A stretch of 64,000 nucleotides of DNA. Source: Paracoccaceae bacterium. GTDB taxonomy: Bacteria; Pseudomonadota; Alphaproteobacteria; Rhodobacterales; Rhodobacteraceae. Position 1 is the first letter of the stretch, and each line of letters begins with the position of its first letter. The DNA is taken from NCBI GenBank assembly GCA_020832655.1, contig JAFIEF010000004.1, forward strand, positions 42,296 to 106,295. Reading direction: 5' to 3'. The translations under genes and the position numbers were made by a program. The notes under the pieces were generated by a model, which saw only the letters and a list, made by a program, of their open reading frames with translations, did not search any database and had not been told where the DNA came from. Positions 41,801 to 50,048 of this stretch are shown here, one piece after another.

Positions 41801-42269
41801 TCGGCTGATGGCCTGTAAGGATGAATATGAAGTCGCGCGGCTGCACAGCCAGACCAGCTTTGAAGAACAGATTCTGGCCGAATTTGAACCCGGCTTTCGC
41901 GTCAATTTCCACATGGCGCCGCCCCTGCTGAACTGGGGCAAGGATGCGCGCGGGCGGCCGCTCAAGCGCAGCTTCGGGCCGTGGCTGGCCCCGCTTCTGC
42001 GCTGGCTTGCGCGCGGGCGGGGCTTGCGCGGCACATGGGCGGACCCGTTCCGTTTCAGCCATGACCGGCGCGAGGAAGTGGCGCTGATCGGCTGGTATGA
42101 AGGGGTCATGCGCGATGTCGCCGCCCATGCGCAGAGGGGCAATCTGGCGCTGATCCGCCGCATCCTGTCCAGCGCGCTGGAATTTCGCGGCTATGGCCCG
42201 GTGAAATCGGCCGCCATCGCCAAGGGCAAGCCCGAGGCTGATCGGCTGCTGGCCAGCCTCAAGACGTAA
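38844..42269 (+). CDS. Indolepyruvate:ferredoxin oxidoreductase, fused alpha and gamma subunits
   Basis: An 1141-residue cytosolic enzyme that oxidatively decarboxylates aryl (possibly branched-chain) 2-oxo acids to acyl-CoA with ferredoxin. Order: pyrimidine-binding domain (VSGYRGSPLGAFDKEL, residues 50-70), thiamine-diphosphate domain (CSGCPHNTSTRLPEGS; LGEGTWYHSGSLALRQA; YNDAVAMTGGQPVDG), ferredoxin-like Cys clusters (CEGCGDCSVESNC; CNKDFSCLNGFCPSF), then the gamma domain from about 715 (VTGVGGTGVVTVGAVV). A large C-terminal DUF6537-like part follows. The single-chain form is typical of proteobacteria. Expected role: degradation of phenylalanine, tyrosine or tryptophan-derived keto acids. 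Confidence 0.94.
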   Translation: MTDQRHAFQTYALSDRYTRQDGRVFLTGTQALVRILLDQARRDRAAGLNTGGFVSGYRGSPLGAFDKELWGAQELIAQHDITFMPAVNEDLGATAVLGAQQASLDPACVHEGIFGMWYGKGPGVDRSGDALRHGNAYGSSPRGGVLVVAGDDHGCVSSSMPHQSDVAFMTWFMPTLNPANVAEYLEFGAYGYALSRYSGTWVGFKAISETVESGQSLILPPERRFTLPEIELPPGGLHVRRGDLPSPEIEARIGHKLRAVEAFIEANPIDRRIYDLPDARFGIVTTGKGHLDTMEALRLLGLQEAVCHRLGIDIYKVGMVWPLARRAALDFVRGKKEVLVIEEKRGIIESQFKEYFYDWPGDKPEKMVGKHDAAATRDLVPWTGELSPLQLVPILAERLDRHFPDEGLPAKARALRAQPPILLSVEGAKRTPYFCSGCPHNTSTRLPEGSKAASGIGCHVMASWMNRETDGFAQMGGEGVPVAVAQKYNGGKHMFQNLGEGTWYHSGSLALRQAVAAGANITFKILYNDAVAMTGGQPVDGPISVQNIALSSRAEGVERIAVVSDNPAKFHLRDFPAGTSLHGRADLDAVQRELREIPGVTVLIYEQSCATEKRRRRKRGQEDDPKRFVMINPLVCEGCGDCSVESNCLSVEPLETPLGRKRKINLSSCNKDFSCLNGFCPSFVTLEGATRRKKTGADLDLAPLLADLPAPRLPDLAQPYDLLVTGVGGTGVVTVGAVVTMAAHLEGKGASVLDFTGFAQKFGTVLSYIRLGQRPEDIHQVRIDQGAAEAVIGCDAVVSSSPAASRHYRPGTQIVLNRAEMPTGDLVLNRDAQLRIDARADVIAGAVGAENLFGFDANRLAERLMGDAVFANVMMLGYAWQKGLVPVSEMALKQAIVLNGTAVERNHRAFDLGRVMAANPDALPQEEPEKQPETLAEVIAHRAEFLTGYQNAGYAQRYRDRLEAFRAALPPAHAEELTLIAAKALFRLMACKDEYEVARLHSQTSFEEQILAEFEPGFRVNFHMAPPLLNWGKDARGRPLKRSFGPWLAPLLRWLARGRGLRGTWADPFRFSHDRREEVALIGWYEGVMRDVAAHAQRGNLALIRRILSSALEFRGYGPVKSAAIAKGKPEADRLLASLKT

Positions 42270-42283
42270 CGTCTGGACCATCT

Positions 42284-42309
42284 GCCTGATGCGCGCCCGC
42301 GCATCAGGC
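42284..42309. terminator. Bidirectional hairpin between convergent operons
   Basis: A perfect 12-base inverted repeat, GCCTGATGCGCG (42284-42295) and its complement (42298-42309), with a two-base centre, 15 bases after the oxidoreductase stop. It lies between two converging transcription units. There is no T-run; its role as terminator is inferred from position. Confidence 0.6.
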
Positions 42310-42353
42310 GCGCCTGCAAGGCGGGCAACACCGGCTTGCGGGCGCCTTGCTGG

Positions 42354-42632
42354 CTATCCGCCCCGGCCACGCCACCAGCCAAGGCCGCTGCCTGCCGCCA
42401 GCCCCAGACAGGCGGGCACGACAAAGACGCTTAGCAATATCGCATAGCCCAGCGCCTGTTGCGGTCCGCCAAAGCCAGTCCCCACAAGCAGCCCGACCAA
42501 CGCGACCCCATGCCCGACCGCCACTGCCGTCAGCGCACGCTTGCGGCGCTGCGACATCAGCAGATAGCCGATCAGCCCGCCTGCGATCAGCGTCACCGCC
42601 ATGAAGGCGTAGATCATAAGCTCAGAACTCAT
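42354..42632 (-). CDS. Small membrane protein at the end of the murC operon
   Basis: A 92-residue protein with three likely membrane helices (LMIYAFMAVTLIAGGLIGYLLM; ALTAVAVGHGVALVGLLVGTGF; LLSVFVVPACLGLAAGSGLG) and a basic loop (SQRRKRAL). The ATG at 42630-42632 has GGGAG 7 bases upstream. It follows murC by 30 bases. In many Rhodobacteraceae a small membrane protein (DUF2484) sits between murC and murB, but this sequence does not look like that family to me; function unknown. Confidence 0.7.
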   Translation of the reverse strand: MSSELMIYAFMAVTLIAGGLIGYLLMSQRRKRALTAVAVGHGVALVGLLVGTGFGGPQQALGYAILLSVFVVPACLGLAAGSGLGWWRGRGG

Positions 42633-42662
42633 CGGCACGCTCCCTTCGCCCTTTGCCGTCGG

Positions 42663-44075
42663 TCAGGCCGCCGCTTCGCGCAGCCGCGGCAGCAATCCAT
42701 GCGCCCATGCCGAAATCGTGCCCGCGCCCAGACAGACCACCATATCGCCCGCGCGCGCATGCGCGCGCACCAGCGCTTCCAGATCATCCTCGGTGCTGAT
42801 CGGATGGGCTGAACGGTGGCCATGCGCGCCCAAGCCCGCCACCAGATCATCGCGCCCCGCCCCTGCGACCGGGTCTTCACCCGCCGCATAGACCGGGGCG
42901 ATGCCCACCACATCGGCATCATTGAAACAGGTGCAGAAATCCTCGAACAGGTTTGACAGGCGCGAATAGCGATGCGGCTGATGCACGGCAATTACCCGCC
43001 CCGTGCCCCCCAGCGCCTGCCGTGCAGCGCGCAGTACTGCGGCAATCTCGACCGGGTGATGGCCGTAATCATCGATGATGGTGATACCGCCGACCTCTCC
43101 CAGACGGGTAAAGCGGCGATTGACGCCACCGAATTTCGCAAGGGCCGCGCGGATCTCGGCGCCATTCATGCCCAGATGCCGCGCGGCGGCCACAGCGGCC
43201 AGCGCGTTTGAGACATTGTGATCGCCGGGCATCGGCAGGGTGCAGCCGGTGATCATGCGCTCTTCATCCTGCAGCGCGATATCGAACTGCGCCACCCCCT
43301 TGTCATAGCGCAGCCCCACAGCGCGGATATCGGCCTGCGCATTGAAGCCGAAGGTTACCACACGACGGTCGGTGATGCGCGCAACCAGCGCCTGCACTTC
43401 CGCGTGATCGGTGCAGCAGATCGCCAGCCCGTAGAAGGGAATGCCGCTGACGAAATCATGAAATCCCTTGCGCAGCGCGTCGAAACTGCCCCAATGTTCC
43501 ATATGTTCGGGGTCGATATTGGTGACGATGGCAATTGTCGCGGGCAGGCGGTTGAAACTTCCATCGCTCTCATCAGCCTCGACCACCATCCATTCGCCCG
43601 CGCCCGCGCGCGCATTAGAGCCATAGGCGTGGATCACCCCGCCATTGATCACCGTGGGGTCAAGCCCGCCTTCATCCAGCAGGGCAGCCACCATCGTCGT
43701 GGTGGTGGTCTTGCCATGCGTGCCTGCCACCGCGATGTTGGACCGCAGGCGCATCAGCTCTGCCAGCATCTCGGCGCGGCGCACCACAGGCAGGCCAAGG
43801 CTGCGGGCCTGACGCAGTTCAGGGTTGTCGGGCTTGATCGCGGTTGACACCACCACCACCGCCGCATCGCCCAGATTTTCGGCGCGCTGGCCAATGAAGA
43901 CGGTCGCGCCAAGGCTTTCCAGCCGCTCGGTAATCGCGCTGGCTTTCAGGTCCGACCCCTGCACGCGATAGCCATGCGTCATCAGCACCTCGGCAATGCC
44001 CGACATGCCGATGCCGCCAATGCCGATGAAATGGATCGGGCCGATATCTGTGGGCAGCTTGGTGGCAGGGCTCAT
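42663..44075 (-). CDS. murC: UDP-N-acetylmuramate-L-alanine ligase
   Basis: A 470-residue Mur ligase that adds L-Ala to UDP-MurNAc, the first peptide step of peptidoglycan synthesis. [20 protein letters not shown] is the N-terminal UDP-binding loop, [20 protein letters not shown] the ATP-binding P-loop, [21 protein letters not shown] the metal and carbamyl-lysine-side region, and [17 protein letters not shown] the C-terminal Mur-ligase signature. The ATG at 44073-44075 overlaps the murG stop; the frame upstream of it belongs to murG DNA. Confidence 0.97.
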   Translation of the reverse strand: MSPATKLPTDIGPIHFIGIGGIGMSGIAEVLMTHGYRVQGSDLKASAITERLESLGATVFIGQRAENLGDAAVVVVSTAIKPDNPELRQARSLGLPVVRRAEMLAELMRLRSNIAVAGTHGKTTTTTMVAALLDEGGLDPTVINGGVIHAYGSNARAGAGEWMVVEADESDGSFNRLPATIAIVTNIDPEHMEHWGSFDALRKGFHDFVSGIPFYGLAICCTDHAEVQALVARITDRRVVTFGFNAQADIRAVGLRYDKGVAQFDIALQDEERMITGCTLPMPGDHNVSNALAAVAAARHLGMNGAEIRAALAKFGGVNRRFTRLGEVGGITIIDDYGHHPVEIAAVLRAARQALGGTGRVIAVHQPHRYSRLSNLFEDFCTCFNDADVVGIAPVYAAGEDPVAGAGRDDLVAGLGAHGHRSAHPISTEDDLEALVRAHARAGDMVVCLGAGTISAWAHGLLPRLREAAA

Positions 44076-45175
44076 GGGGTTTCCTTTCGGGCAAGCGCCT
44101 CGACCAGCGCAACCAGCCGCTCGGTGGCATCGGGGCGCCCGACGGACACTGCGGCGCGTGCCATGCGCTCGGCGGCCTTGGGGTTGGTCAGGATCGAGTG
44201 CAGCGACTCTTGCAGCGCTTCGGGGGTGAACTGGCTTTCGGGGAACACCACAGCCGCATCGGCGCGCGACAGCATCCGCGCATTGGCGGCCTGATGATTG
44301 GCCGTGGCGGCCTTGTAGGGCACCAGCACCGCAGGCCGCCCGATCACCGAGATATCGGCGACCGAGGACGCGCCCGCGCGGCTGATCACCAGCTGGCATT
44401 CCGACAAGCGGCGCGGAATATCGTCGAAGAAGGGCGCAATCTCTGCGCTGACACCGCCTTCTTCATAGGCGGCGACCACGCGGGCGATGTCTTCCTCGCG
44501 CGCCTGATGTGCCACGCTCAGATTGCGCTTCATGTCGTCGGGCAGCGCGGTGATCGCGGCGGGCACGACATCGGAAAGGATGCGCGCGCCCTGGCTGCCG
44601 CCTATCACCAGCAGATCCATCGGGTAATCACCGGGCGGGATATACCCCGCCCCCGCCCGCGCCAGCACGGCTGCGCGCACCGGGTTGCCGGTGAACTCGG
44701 CGGTGCCTTCGGCGACGCCCTCGGTCGGCCATGTGCCACAGGCCAGCTTGCTGACGCGGCGGGCGAAGAAGGCGTTGACCTTGCCCAGCACACCATTCTG
44801 TTCATGGATCATGCGCGGCACACGCAATATCCAGGCCGCAGTCAGGGCAGGCACGGACGGGTAACCGCCAAAGCCCACCACCACGCGCGGGCGGTCCAGC
44901 ACCATGCGGGCCACGGCGCGCATCACCCCGGCGGCCAATTGCAGCGGCACCAGCGCCTTGGCCCCCAGCCCGCCGCGCGCGAAGGTTGCCGATTTCACAA
45001 TCTCGCGGCTGACCTTGGCGGGAAACCCCCCGGCATAGCGCGCGCCGCGCGCATCGGTTGACAGCGCCACGCGCCAGCCGCGCGCCAGCAGCGCCTCGGC
45101 CAATGCCTGGGCAGGGAACATATGCCCCCCTGTGCCCCCGGCTGCGATCAGAACCAGCGGTGCTTTACTGGACAT
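44072..45175 (-). CDS. murG: UDP-GlcNAc:lipid I transferase (MurG)
   Basis: A 367-residue peripheral membrane GT28 enzyme that adds GlcNAc to lipid I to give lipid [25 protein letters not shown] is the N-terminal G-loop, [16 protein letters not shown] and [16 protein letters not shown] the acceptor side, and [16 protein letters not shown] plus [26 protein letters not shown] the UDP-GlcNAc side. The ATG at 45173-45175 matches family starts. It lies 10 bases after ftsW and overlaps murC by four bases. Confidence 0.97.
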   Translation of the reverse strand: MSSKAPLVLIAAGGTGGHMFPAQALAEALLARGWRVALSTDARGARYAGGFPAKVSREIVKSATFARGGLGAKALVPLQLAAGVMRAVARMVLDRPRVVVGFGGYPSVPALTAAWILRVPRMIHEQNGVLGKVNAFFARRVSKLACGTWPTEGVAEGTAEFTGNPVRAAVLARAGAGYIPPGDYPMDLLVIGGSQGARILSDVVPAAITALPDDMKRNLSVAHQAREEDIARVVAAYEEGGVSAEIAPFFDDIPRRLSECQLVISRAGASSVADISVIGRPAVLVPYKAATANHQAANARMLSRADAAVVFPESQFTPEALQESLHSILTNPKAAERMARAAVSVGRPDATERLVALVEALARKETP

Positions 45176-45185
45176 GCGGCCCCTT

Positions 45186-46358
45186 TCAGCCCAAGCCCCG
45201 CCGAGACAGGATTTCCCCGATCTCGCCTTGCGGGCGGGTGCGTGTGAATGCCAGAAGCATACCGATTGCGATGCCGGTCGCAACCAGCGATGACCCGCCA
45301 TAGGACACGAACGGCAAAGTCATGCCTTTGGACGGCAGCAGCCGCACCGCCACGGCCATGTTGATCATCGCCTGCATGCTGAACACCACCACCAGCCCGG
45401 TTCCCGCCAGCCGGATGAAGACATCGCGTTCGCGCATCAGCCGAAACAGTGACCGGATCAGGATGGTGGCATAAAGCGCGATGATGAACAGCACCAGAAT
45501 GAAGCCGTATTCCTCGGCGGCAACGGCGATGATGAAATCGGTATGCGCTTCGGGCAGGTTCCATTTCACGCGCCCCTCGCCAACGCCTGCGCCGAAAAAC
45601 CCGCCTTCGGAAATGGCGTTCTGGGCAAAGCCCATCTGCGTGCGCGGATCGATTTCGGGCGACAGGAAGCCATCGATGCGCCGGGCGAAATGCTCGGAAT
45701 TGTTATAGGCCACCCAACCGCCAAGCAGCAATAACGCCGCCAGACCGACCAATGGCAGGATCGGCGCACCGGCGACGAAGAACATGACCATCCAGCCCGC
45801 AGAGATCAGCGCCGCCTGCCCGAAATCGGGCTGCATCACCAGAAACCCCACCACCAGCATGACCAGCCCCAGCGACAATGTCTTGCCCGGCGGCGGCCCG
45901 TTCAGATCATGCGATGACGCCATCAGCCAGGCCAGTGTCACCGCCAGCACGGGCTTTAGAAACTCCGAAGGCTGCACCGACGCAAATCCAAGGCTGATCC
46001 AGCGCTTGGCCCCCATGCCGAAATCCGTGCCGATGAAGGGCAGCGCCACCAGCACGCCAAAAGAGACGACACAACCCAGCACGGCCAGACGGCGGATGCG
46101 TTCGGGCGAACAGATCGACAGCGCCAGCAGGGCGATGATCGCCAGCACCGAAAAGGCGGCCTGCCGCTGCACGTAGAAGAAGGCAGGCAGCCCGTTGCGC
46201 GCGGCCAGTGGGGGCGAGGCCGCCAGCCCCAGCAACAGCCCGACACAGATCAGCAGCAGCACGGCGGAAAAACTCACCTTGTCGATCGTGCGCCACCAGC
46301 GGGGAAGGACCGGGTCCACCACGCGCACAGGCGCGGTGCCATAGACCATTTCTGTCAT
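45186..46358 (-). CDS. ftsW: Lipid II polymerase/cell-division protein FtsW
   Basis: A 390-residue SEDS-family membrane glycosyltransferase, about ten helices, which polymerises lipid II at the division septum with its partner class B penicillin-binding protein. [37 protein letters not shown] carries the conserved loop, [21 protein letters not shown] is the SEDS signature with the catalytic-region acids, and [15 protein letters not shown] is the conserved C-terminal motif. It is the first gene of ftsW-murG-murC here, whereas murD normally precedes it. Confidence 0.96.
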   Translation of the reverse strand: MTEMVYGTAPVRVVDPVLPRWWRTIDKVSFSAVLLLICVGLLLGLAASPPLAARNGLPAFFYVQRQAAFSVLAIIALLALSICSPERIRRLAVLGCVVSFGVLVALPFIGTDFGMGAKRWISLGFASVQPSEFLKPVLAVTLAWLMASSHDLNGPPPGKTLSLGLVMLVVGFLVMQPDFGQAALISAGWMVMFFVAGAPILPLVGLAALLLLGGWVAYNNSEHFARRIDGFLSPEIDPRTQMGFAQNAISEGGFFGAGVGEGRVKWNLPEAHTDFIIAVAAEEYGFILVLFIIALYATILIRSLFRLMRERDVFIRLAGTGLVVVFSMQAMINMAVAVRLLPSKGMTLPFVSYGGSSLVATGIAIGMLLAFTRTRPQGEIGEILSRRGLG

Positions 46359-46888
46359 GCGACTGCCTCGATACTGCCTGTTCGCGCCCGTTTGCCGGGT
46401 CTGCCCTCCAGACTACCGCGAAGCGCGCGCGCAATCCAGCATAAAGACAACACAGGCGCGCGAGGCAGGGGCTATCGCAGGGGGCCGCGCCCTTGGTGTT
46501 CCGTCTCAGACACAAGACACGGCCATCAGTGACGACGCGCAACCCTGCGCGACCAAGCGTAAGAGACGCGCCGCGCTACGCCCGTCCGCGGGCGGGCGCT
46601 CTGACGTTTCGGGCCGGGCAGTTTATGGCGCGGCATATTCCGGCGGTTCAACGATGTGCAACGGTGAACAGCGCCTGACCGGCGGGGCGGACGGGCGCTG
46701 CGCGGCGGCCTGCGGCCTTGTCCCCGCGCGGGACAAAACTCAATCTCCGCATCGGCCTTGAAGCTGTCACCGGGTATCTTGTCCGAGGTGAAGACCACCC
46801 TCTCAAGATCATGTCAGATTGAAACAGTGGCCACCTTTGCTTTCGTCAGTTCTGATCGCAACAGTTTCTACCTGAAATAATCCTGCCC
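46359..46888. other. 530-base gap upstream of ftsW
   Basis: No supportable gene. It contains GC-rich hairpins, including TTGTCCC/GGGACAA (46718-46736). The AT-richer part near 46800-46880 directly follows the beta-helix gene's stop. Since ftsW has no gene close upstream on its strand, its promoter should lie here; I could not assign boxes. Confidence 0.4.
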
Positions 46889-49177
46889 CTAGACCGGCCG
46901 GTCAACGCGCATCGTCACCACCACCCGCCCGCGCAGTGCCACAGGCCAGCGCAGCCTTGCCTGATCGCTGTTCGGTCCCTGCCCGGTCTGGGCATAGGGC
47001 ATGTGGTGGTGGATGGTGTCATCCGCGTCACGCAGCGCATTTTCCATCACCACCGAAGACACCGTGCGCAATCTGGCCCCGAAAGGCAGCTTGCCGCCGG
47101 AATCGATGGTCCAGTTGGTGGCCTCGGTATTCTGGTCATGGACGATCACGGCAGGATTTTCCGCCGGGTAGTCGATACCGTTATAGGCGTTGTTCTCAAA
47201 AATCAGATTGCGCGTGCGGCCAAAATCCAGGCTGGCGCGGGTGGTGTCCAGCGCCTCGGCGCGGTCAATGCGCGAGGCAACAGTGCGGAACACATTGCCC
47301 GAGATCTGCAAGCCCTGAATGTAATGCCCTTCGCCATACGGGCTGATCACGATCCAGCTGAACCAGGGCGCGACACTGATCGCCATGAAGATATTGCCGG
47401 TGATCGTGACCCCGCCAAAGGAAAAGCCGGTGGTGAAATCAGGTTCCGGGTCATGTTCATTGGACAGTTCGATGAAGCAATTATCGATGTAGTTTCCGCT
47501 GATGGTGGTTGCAGCATTGCCGCGCGTCAGCACGATCCCGGCCTGACGAATGCCCTGCGACGCCCCGTCACCGGCAAAGAAGTGATTGCCAAGGATCAGA
47601 TGGCCAGAGCCATGCATCACCCCGAAATGCGCCCACATCACGGCGCGGTTGTTGCGGATCTTGGCGTCATTGGCATTGACATTGAAGGCAATCACCGTGC
47701 GATCCTGCGACGGCGTGGTCATCTGCGAGCTGCTGAACTGGCAATGATCCACGATCAGCCCCTGACAGCCCCGCCCGACAGAGGTGATCGCCCGCGCGCC
47801 GGGGCGGTTGAAGTAGCAATGGCTGAAGCGGGTGACGCGGCCATCTTCGGGCAGCATCACGCAACTGCCCCGCCCGCGGCACATGAATTCCAGCATGTGC
47901 ATCTCGAAATTGCGCATATTGGAAAAGCCCGAAAAATCGAGCACATATTTGAACCGCTCGAAAGTGAAATCCTGCGTCATCGCGCCACCATGCAGCGGCT
48001 GCGACAATGTCAGCGTGCCCGCCGCGACATTGCGCGCGCGCACATAGACCTCTCGCCCGACCCCCACGCCCGACACATGCGCGCCCACCGGGATATCGCC
48101 GATATCGGCTACAGATGACAACGTCAGCGGGTTGGCCGGATCATAGCTGGCAATGCTGGTCTGGATATCGCTGTTCCAGTCGGAGCTTTCGACGCAGTCG
48201 AACAGGCCATTGCTGATGCTGCGGCGCGTCACACTGCCATCCTGCCCGGCCAGCGCGAACACATCGACCGGCGCGCTTAGCCGCACCCGCCGCCCGCGCA
48301 GGTTGAAATCGGTGTGGCTGCTGGTGTGAAACAGCGCCTGAACCCCCTTGCGAAAACCCAACTCGGGGCTGCCCATCGCGGCCTCATATCCCGGCAGGTC
48401 GAAATTGCGTTGCAGGATCAGGATGGCCGCATCATCCATGACCAGCGTGCCGCGAAACACTGCTTCGGTGTCGATGATCAGGTCATCGCCAATGACATAG
48501 TCGCCGTCCGGCACCAGCAGACGCCGCCCATTGGCCGCATCCAGCGCGGCCAGAAAGGCCGGGCGATCATCGCTGACGCCATCGCCCAGCGCGCCGAAAT
48601 CGCGCGGATCAACCACGCTGAGCAGATCGGCGGCATAAAGCGCGCTGACATCCTCGATCGCAAGATCATCAACCCGCACCACCCCGCCGGTGGGGCCGGT
48701 CAGGTCAAAGCCCAGATGGGCGAAGCTGGCCGCCAGCGGCCAGACCATATCCACCCCCGGCCGCGCGCCGGTGCCGATGATGGCCGAAAGCTCCACCACC
48801 TCGCCATAGCTTGTCAGGCTGGTCTGGGCGGCAGTGGTGGTCAGGCCGGTCAGCTCATCGCCCGCGCTGTCGCCCACCCAGGCAGCCAGCCGCACATCCG
48901 GCATCACCCCCGCCATCGCCTTGATGCGCAGCCGCAGCCGCAGATAGCTGCCCGGCAGCAACGGCACCTCGCCCACCCAGCGCAGGCGGGTGGTGGCGCT
49001 GATCTTCTGGATTTCCAGCGCGCTGCCGAAATCGGGGTCTGCGGGCACGAAGGCGGCAAAGCCCGCCTGATCATAGGTTGGCGTGCCGGGGCGGCCCGTG
49101 CTTTGCGAGAAATGCTCCAGCCCTGCCGAAAAGGGCGGAACGGCCAGCGCTGCGGGGTTGGTGACGGCCAGTGTCAT
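46889..49177 (-). CDS. Right-handed beta-helix protein (GH28/pectate-lyase-like fold)
   Basis: A 762-residue protein. Residues 30-200 look like a carbohydrate-binding beta-sandwich (YLRLRLRIKAM; GGVVRVDDLAIEDVSAL). Near 207 comes SVVDPRDFGALGDGVSDDRPAFLAAL, the standard opening of GH28-related/pectate-lyase superfamily beta-helices, followed by many short repeats (FSHCYFNRPGARAITSVG; IRNNRAVMWAHFGVMHGSGHLILGNHFF; GVTITGNIFM). No signal peptide is visible after MTLAVTNPAALAVPPFS, so export by another route or a cytoplasmic or phage-like origin is possible. Substrate unknown; polysaccharide cleavage or binding is the family expectation. It interrupts the usual murD-ftsW neighbourhood. Confidence 0.8.
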   Translation of the reverse strand: MTLAVTNPAALAVPPFSAGLEHFSQSTGRPGTPTYDQAGFAAFVPADPDFGSALEIQKISATTRLRWVGEVPLLPGSYLRLRLRIKAMAGVMPDVRLAAWVGDSAGDELTGLTTTAAQTSLTSYGEVVELSAIIGTGARPGVDMVWPLAASFAHLGFDLTGPTGGVVRVDDLAIEDVSALYAADLLSVVDPRDFGALGDGVSDDRPAFLAALDAANGRRLLVPDGDYVIGDDLIIDTEAVFRGTLVMDDAAILILQRNFDLPGYEAAMGSPELGFRKGVQALFHTSSHTDFNLRGRRVRLSAPVDVFALAGQDGSVTRRSISNGLFDCVESSDWNSDIQTSIASYDPANPLTLSSVADIGDIPVGAHVSGVGVGREVYVRARNVAAGTLTLSQPLHGGAMTQDFTFERFKYVLDFSGFSNMRNFEMHMLEFMCRGRGSCVMLPEDGRVTRFSHCYFNRPGARAITSVGRGCQGLIVDHCQFSSSQMTTPSQDRTVIAFNVNANDAKIRNNRAVMWAHFGVMHGSGHLILGNHFFAGDGASQGIRQAGIVLTRGNAATTISGNYIDNCFIELSNEHDPEPDFTTGFSFGGVTITGNIFMAISVAPWFSWIVISPYGEGHYIQGLQISGNVFRTVASRIDRAEALDTTRASLDFGRTRNLIFENNAYNGIDYPAENPAVIVHDQNTEATNWTIDSGGKLPFGARLRTVSSVVMENALRDADDTIHHHMPYAQTGQGPNSDQARLRWPVALRGRVVVTMRVDRPV

Positions 49178-49306
49178 GAATGCGCCTTCCTTGTCATGCG
49201 AGAGCGGGGCGGATGACCGGATGCGAGCGCAGGGCATTGCCCCCCGCGCCTGCCAGACCGGTCAGCCGGATGTGCCAAGTTCTACGAAAAAGCCCTTAAA
49301 CCCGCG

Positions 49307-49924
49307 CTAGTGCAGCGTGCGCTGCCCCGCGCGCGGCGGCATCGCCACCGATTGCACCGGCAGGCCCAGCGCCGCCAGCGCGGTTTTCAGCGCCGCGTCC
49401 GACGAAGCCAGCGCCGCCCCGGCGGCCTGTTTCCACACATGCAGATCGGCGCGCGAATCCCCGACATAGACAAAACCCCGCGCGCCATAGTTTTGTACCA
49501 GGAAGTCGGCCTTCACCCGGCCTTTCAGATTGCGTCCGGGGGCCGAGGCATGGACCGCATCGAACAGCCCCAGATGCGCGGCAATCGCTTCGGCCACACG
49601 CGCATCGGCGGCAGTGGCCAGCACCACCTTGCGCCCTGCGCCGCGCCAGTGCCGGATCAGCGCCAGCACATGCGGATTATAGGGCAGATCGGCAGGCACG
49701 CATCCCGCACGGCGCGCCACGGCGCGCTTGATCCCCGGCCTGCCCCCCCGCACAAGCGCCGCGCCCAAGGCAAATACCGACCAGGGCGCGCGCGCCAACA
49801 GCCCCGCCAGCGCGTTGCGCAGCATGTCGATCTGGACCAATGTGCCATCCAGATCGACCGCCAGAACCGTGTCGGGGCAGGCCGCCAGCAGCCCCTGTGC
49901 CGCATCGCCCGCGCTATCCGTCAT
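49307..49924 (-). CDS. HAD-family phosphatase
   Basis: A 205-residue soluble HAD hydrolase. Motif I is VLAVDLDGTLVQ (nucleophile Asp24, acid Asp26), motif II lies near KVVLATAADARVAEAI, and motif IV is FVYVGDSRADLHVWKQA. The sequence resembles the HAD domain that is fused N-terminally to UbiA-type prenyltransferases in many bacteria; here a separate UbiA gene lies 2.8 kb away across the divergent fusion gene. A role as phosphatase for a polyprenyl-phosphate-sugar phosphate is inferred from that. It is divergent from the acyltransferase gene (124-base gap). Confidence 0.82.
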   Translation of the reverse strand: MTDSAGDAAQGLLAACPDTVLAVDLDGTLVQIDMLRNALAGLLARAPWSVFALGAALVRGGRPGIKRAVARRAGCVPADLPYNPHVLALIRHWRGAGRKVVLATAADARVAEAIAAHLGLFDAVHASAPGRNLKGRVKADFLVQNYGARGFVYVGDSRADLHVWKQAAGAALASSDAALKTALAALGLPVQSVAMPPRAGQRTLH

Positions 49925-50048
49925 GCGTTTTCCTGCCTGATGCCCGTCATGATCACTTCACATTCCGGCCTTCAAGATGTCAACTTGCGATCCACAAACC
50001 GTCCCATTGCTCGCCTAGACCGGCGGCAGATGTCATGCAGGACACCAC

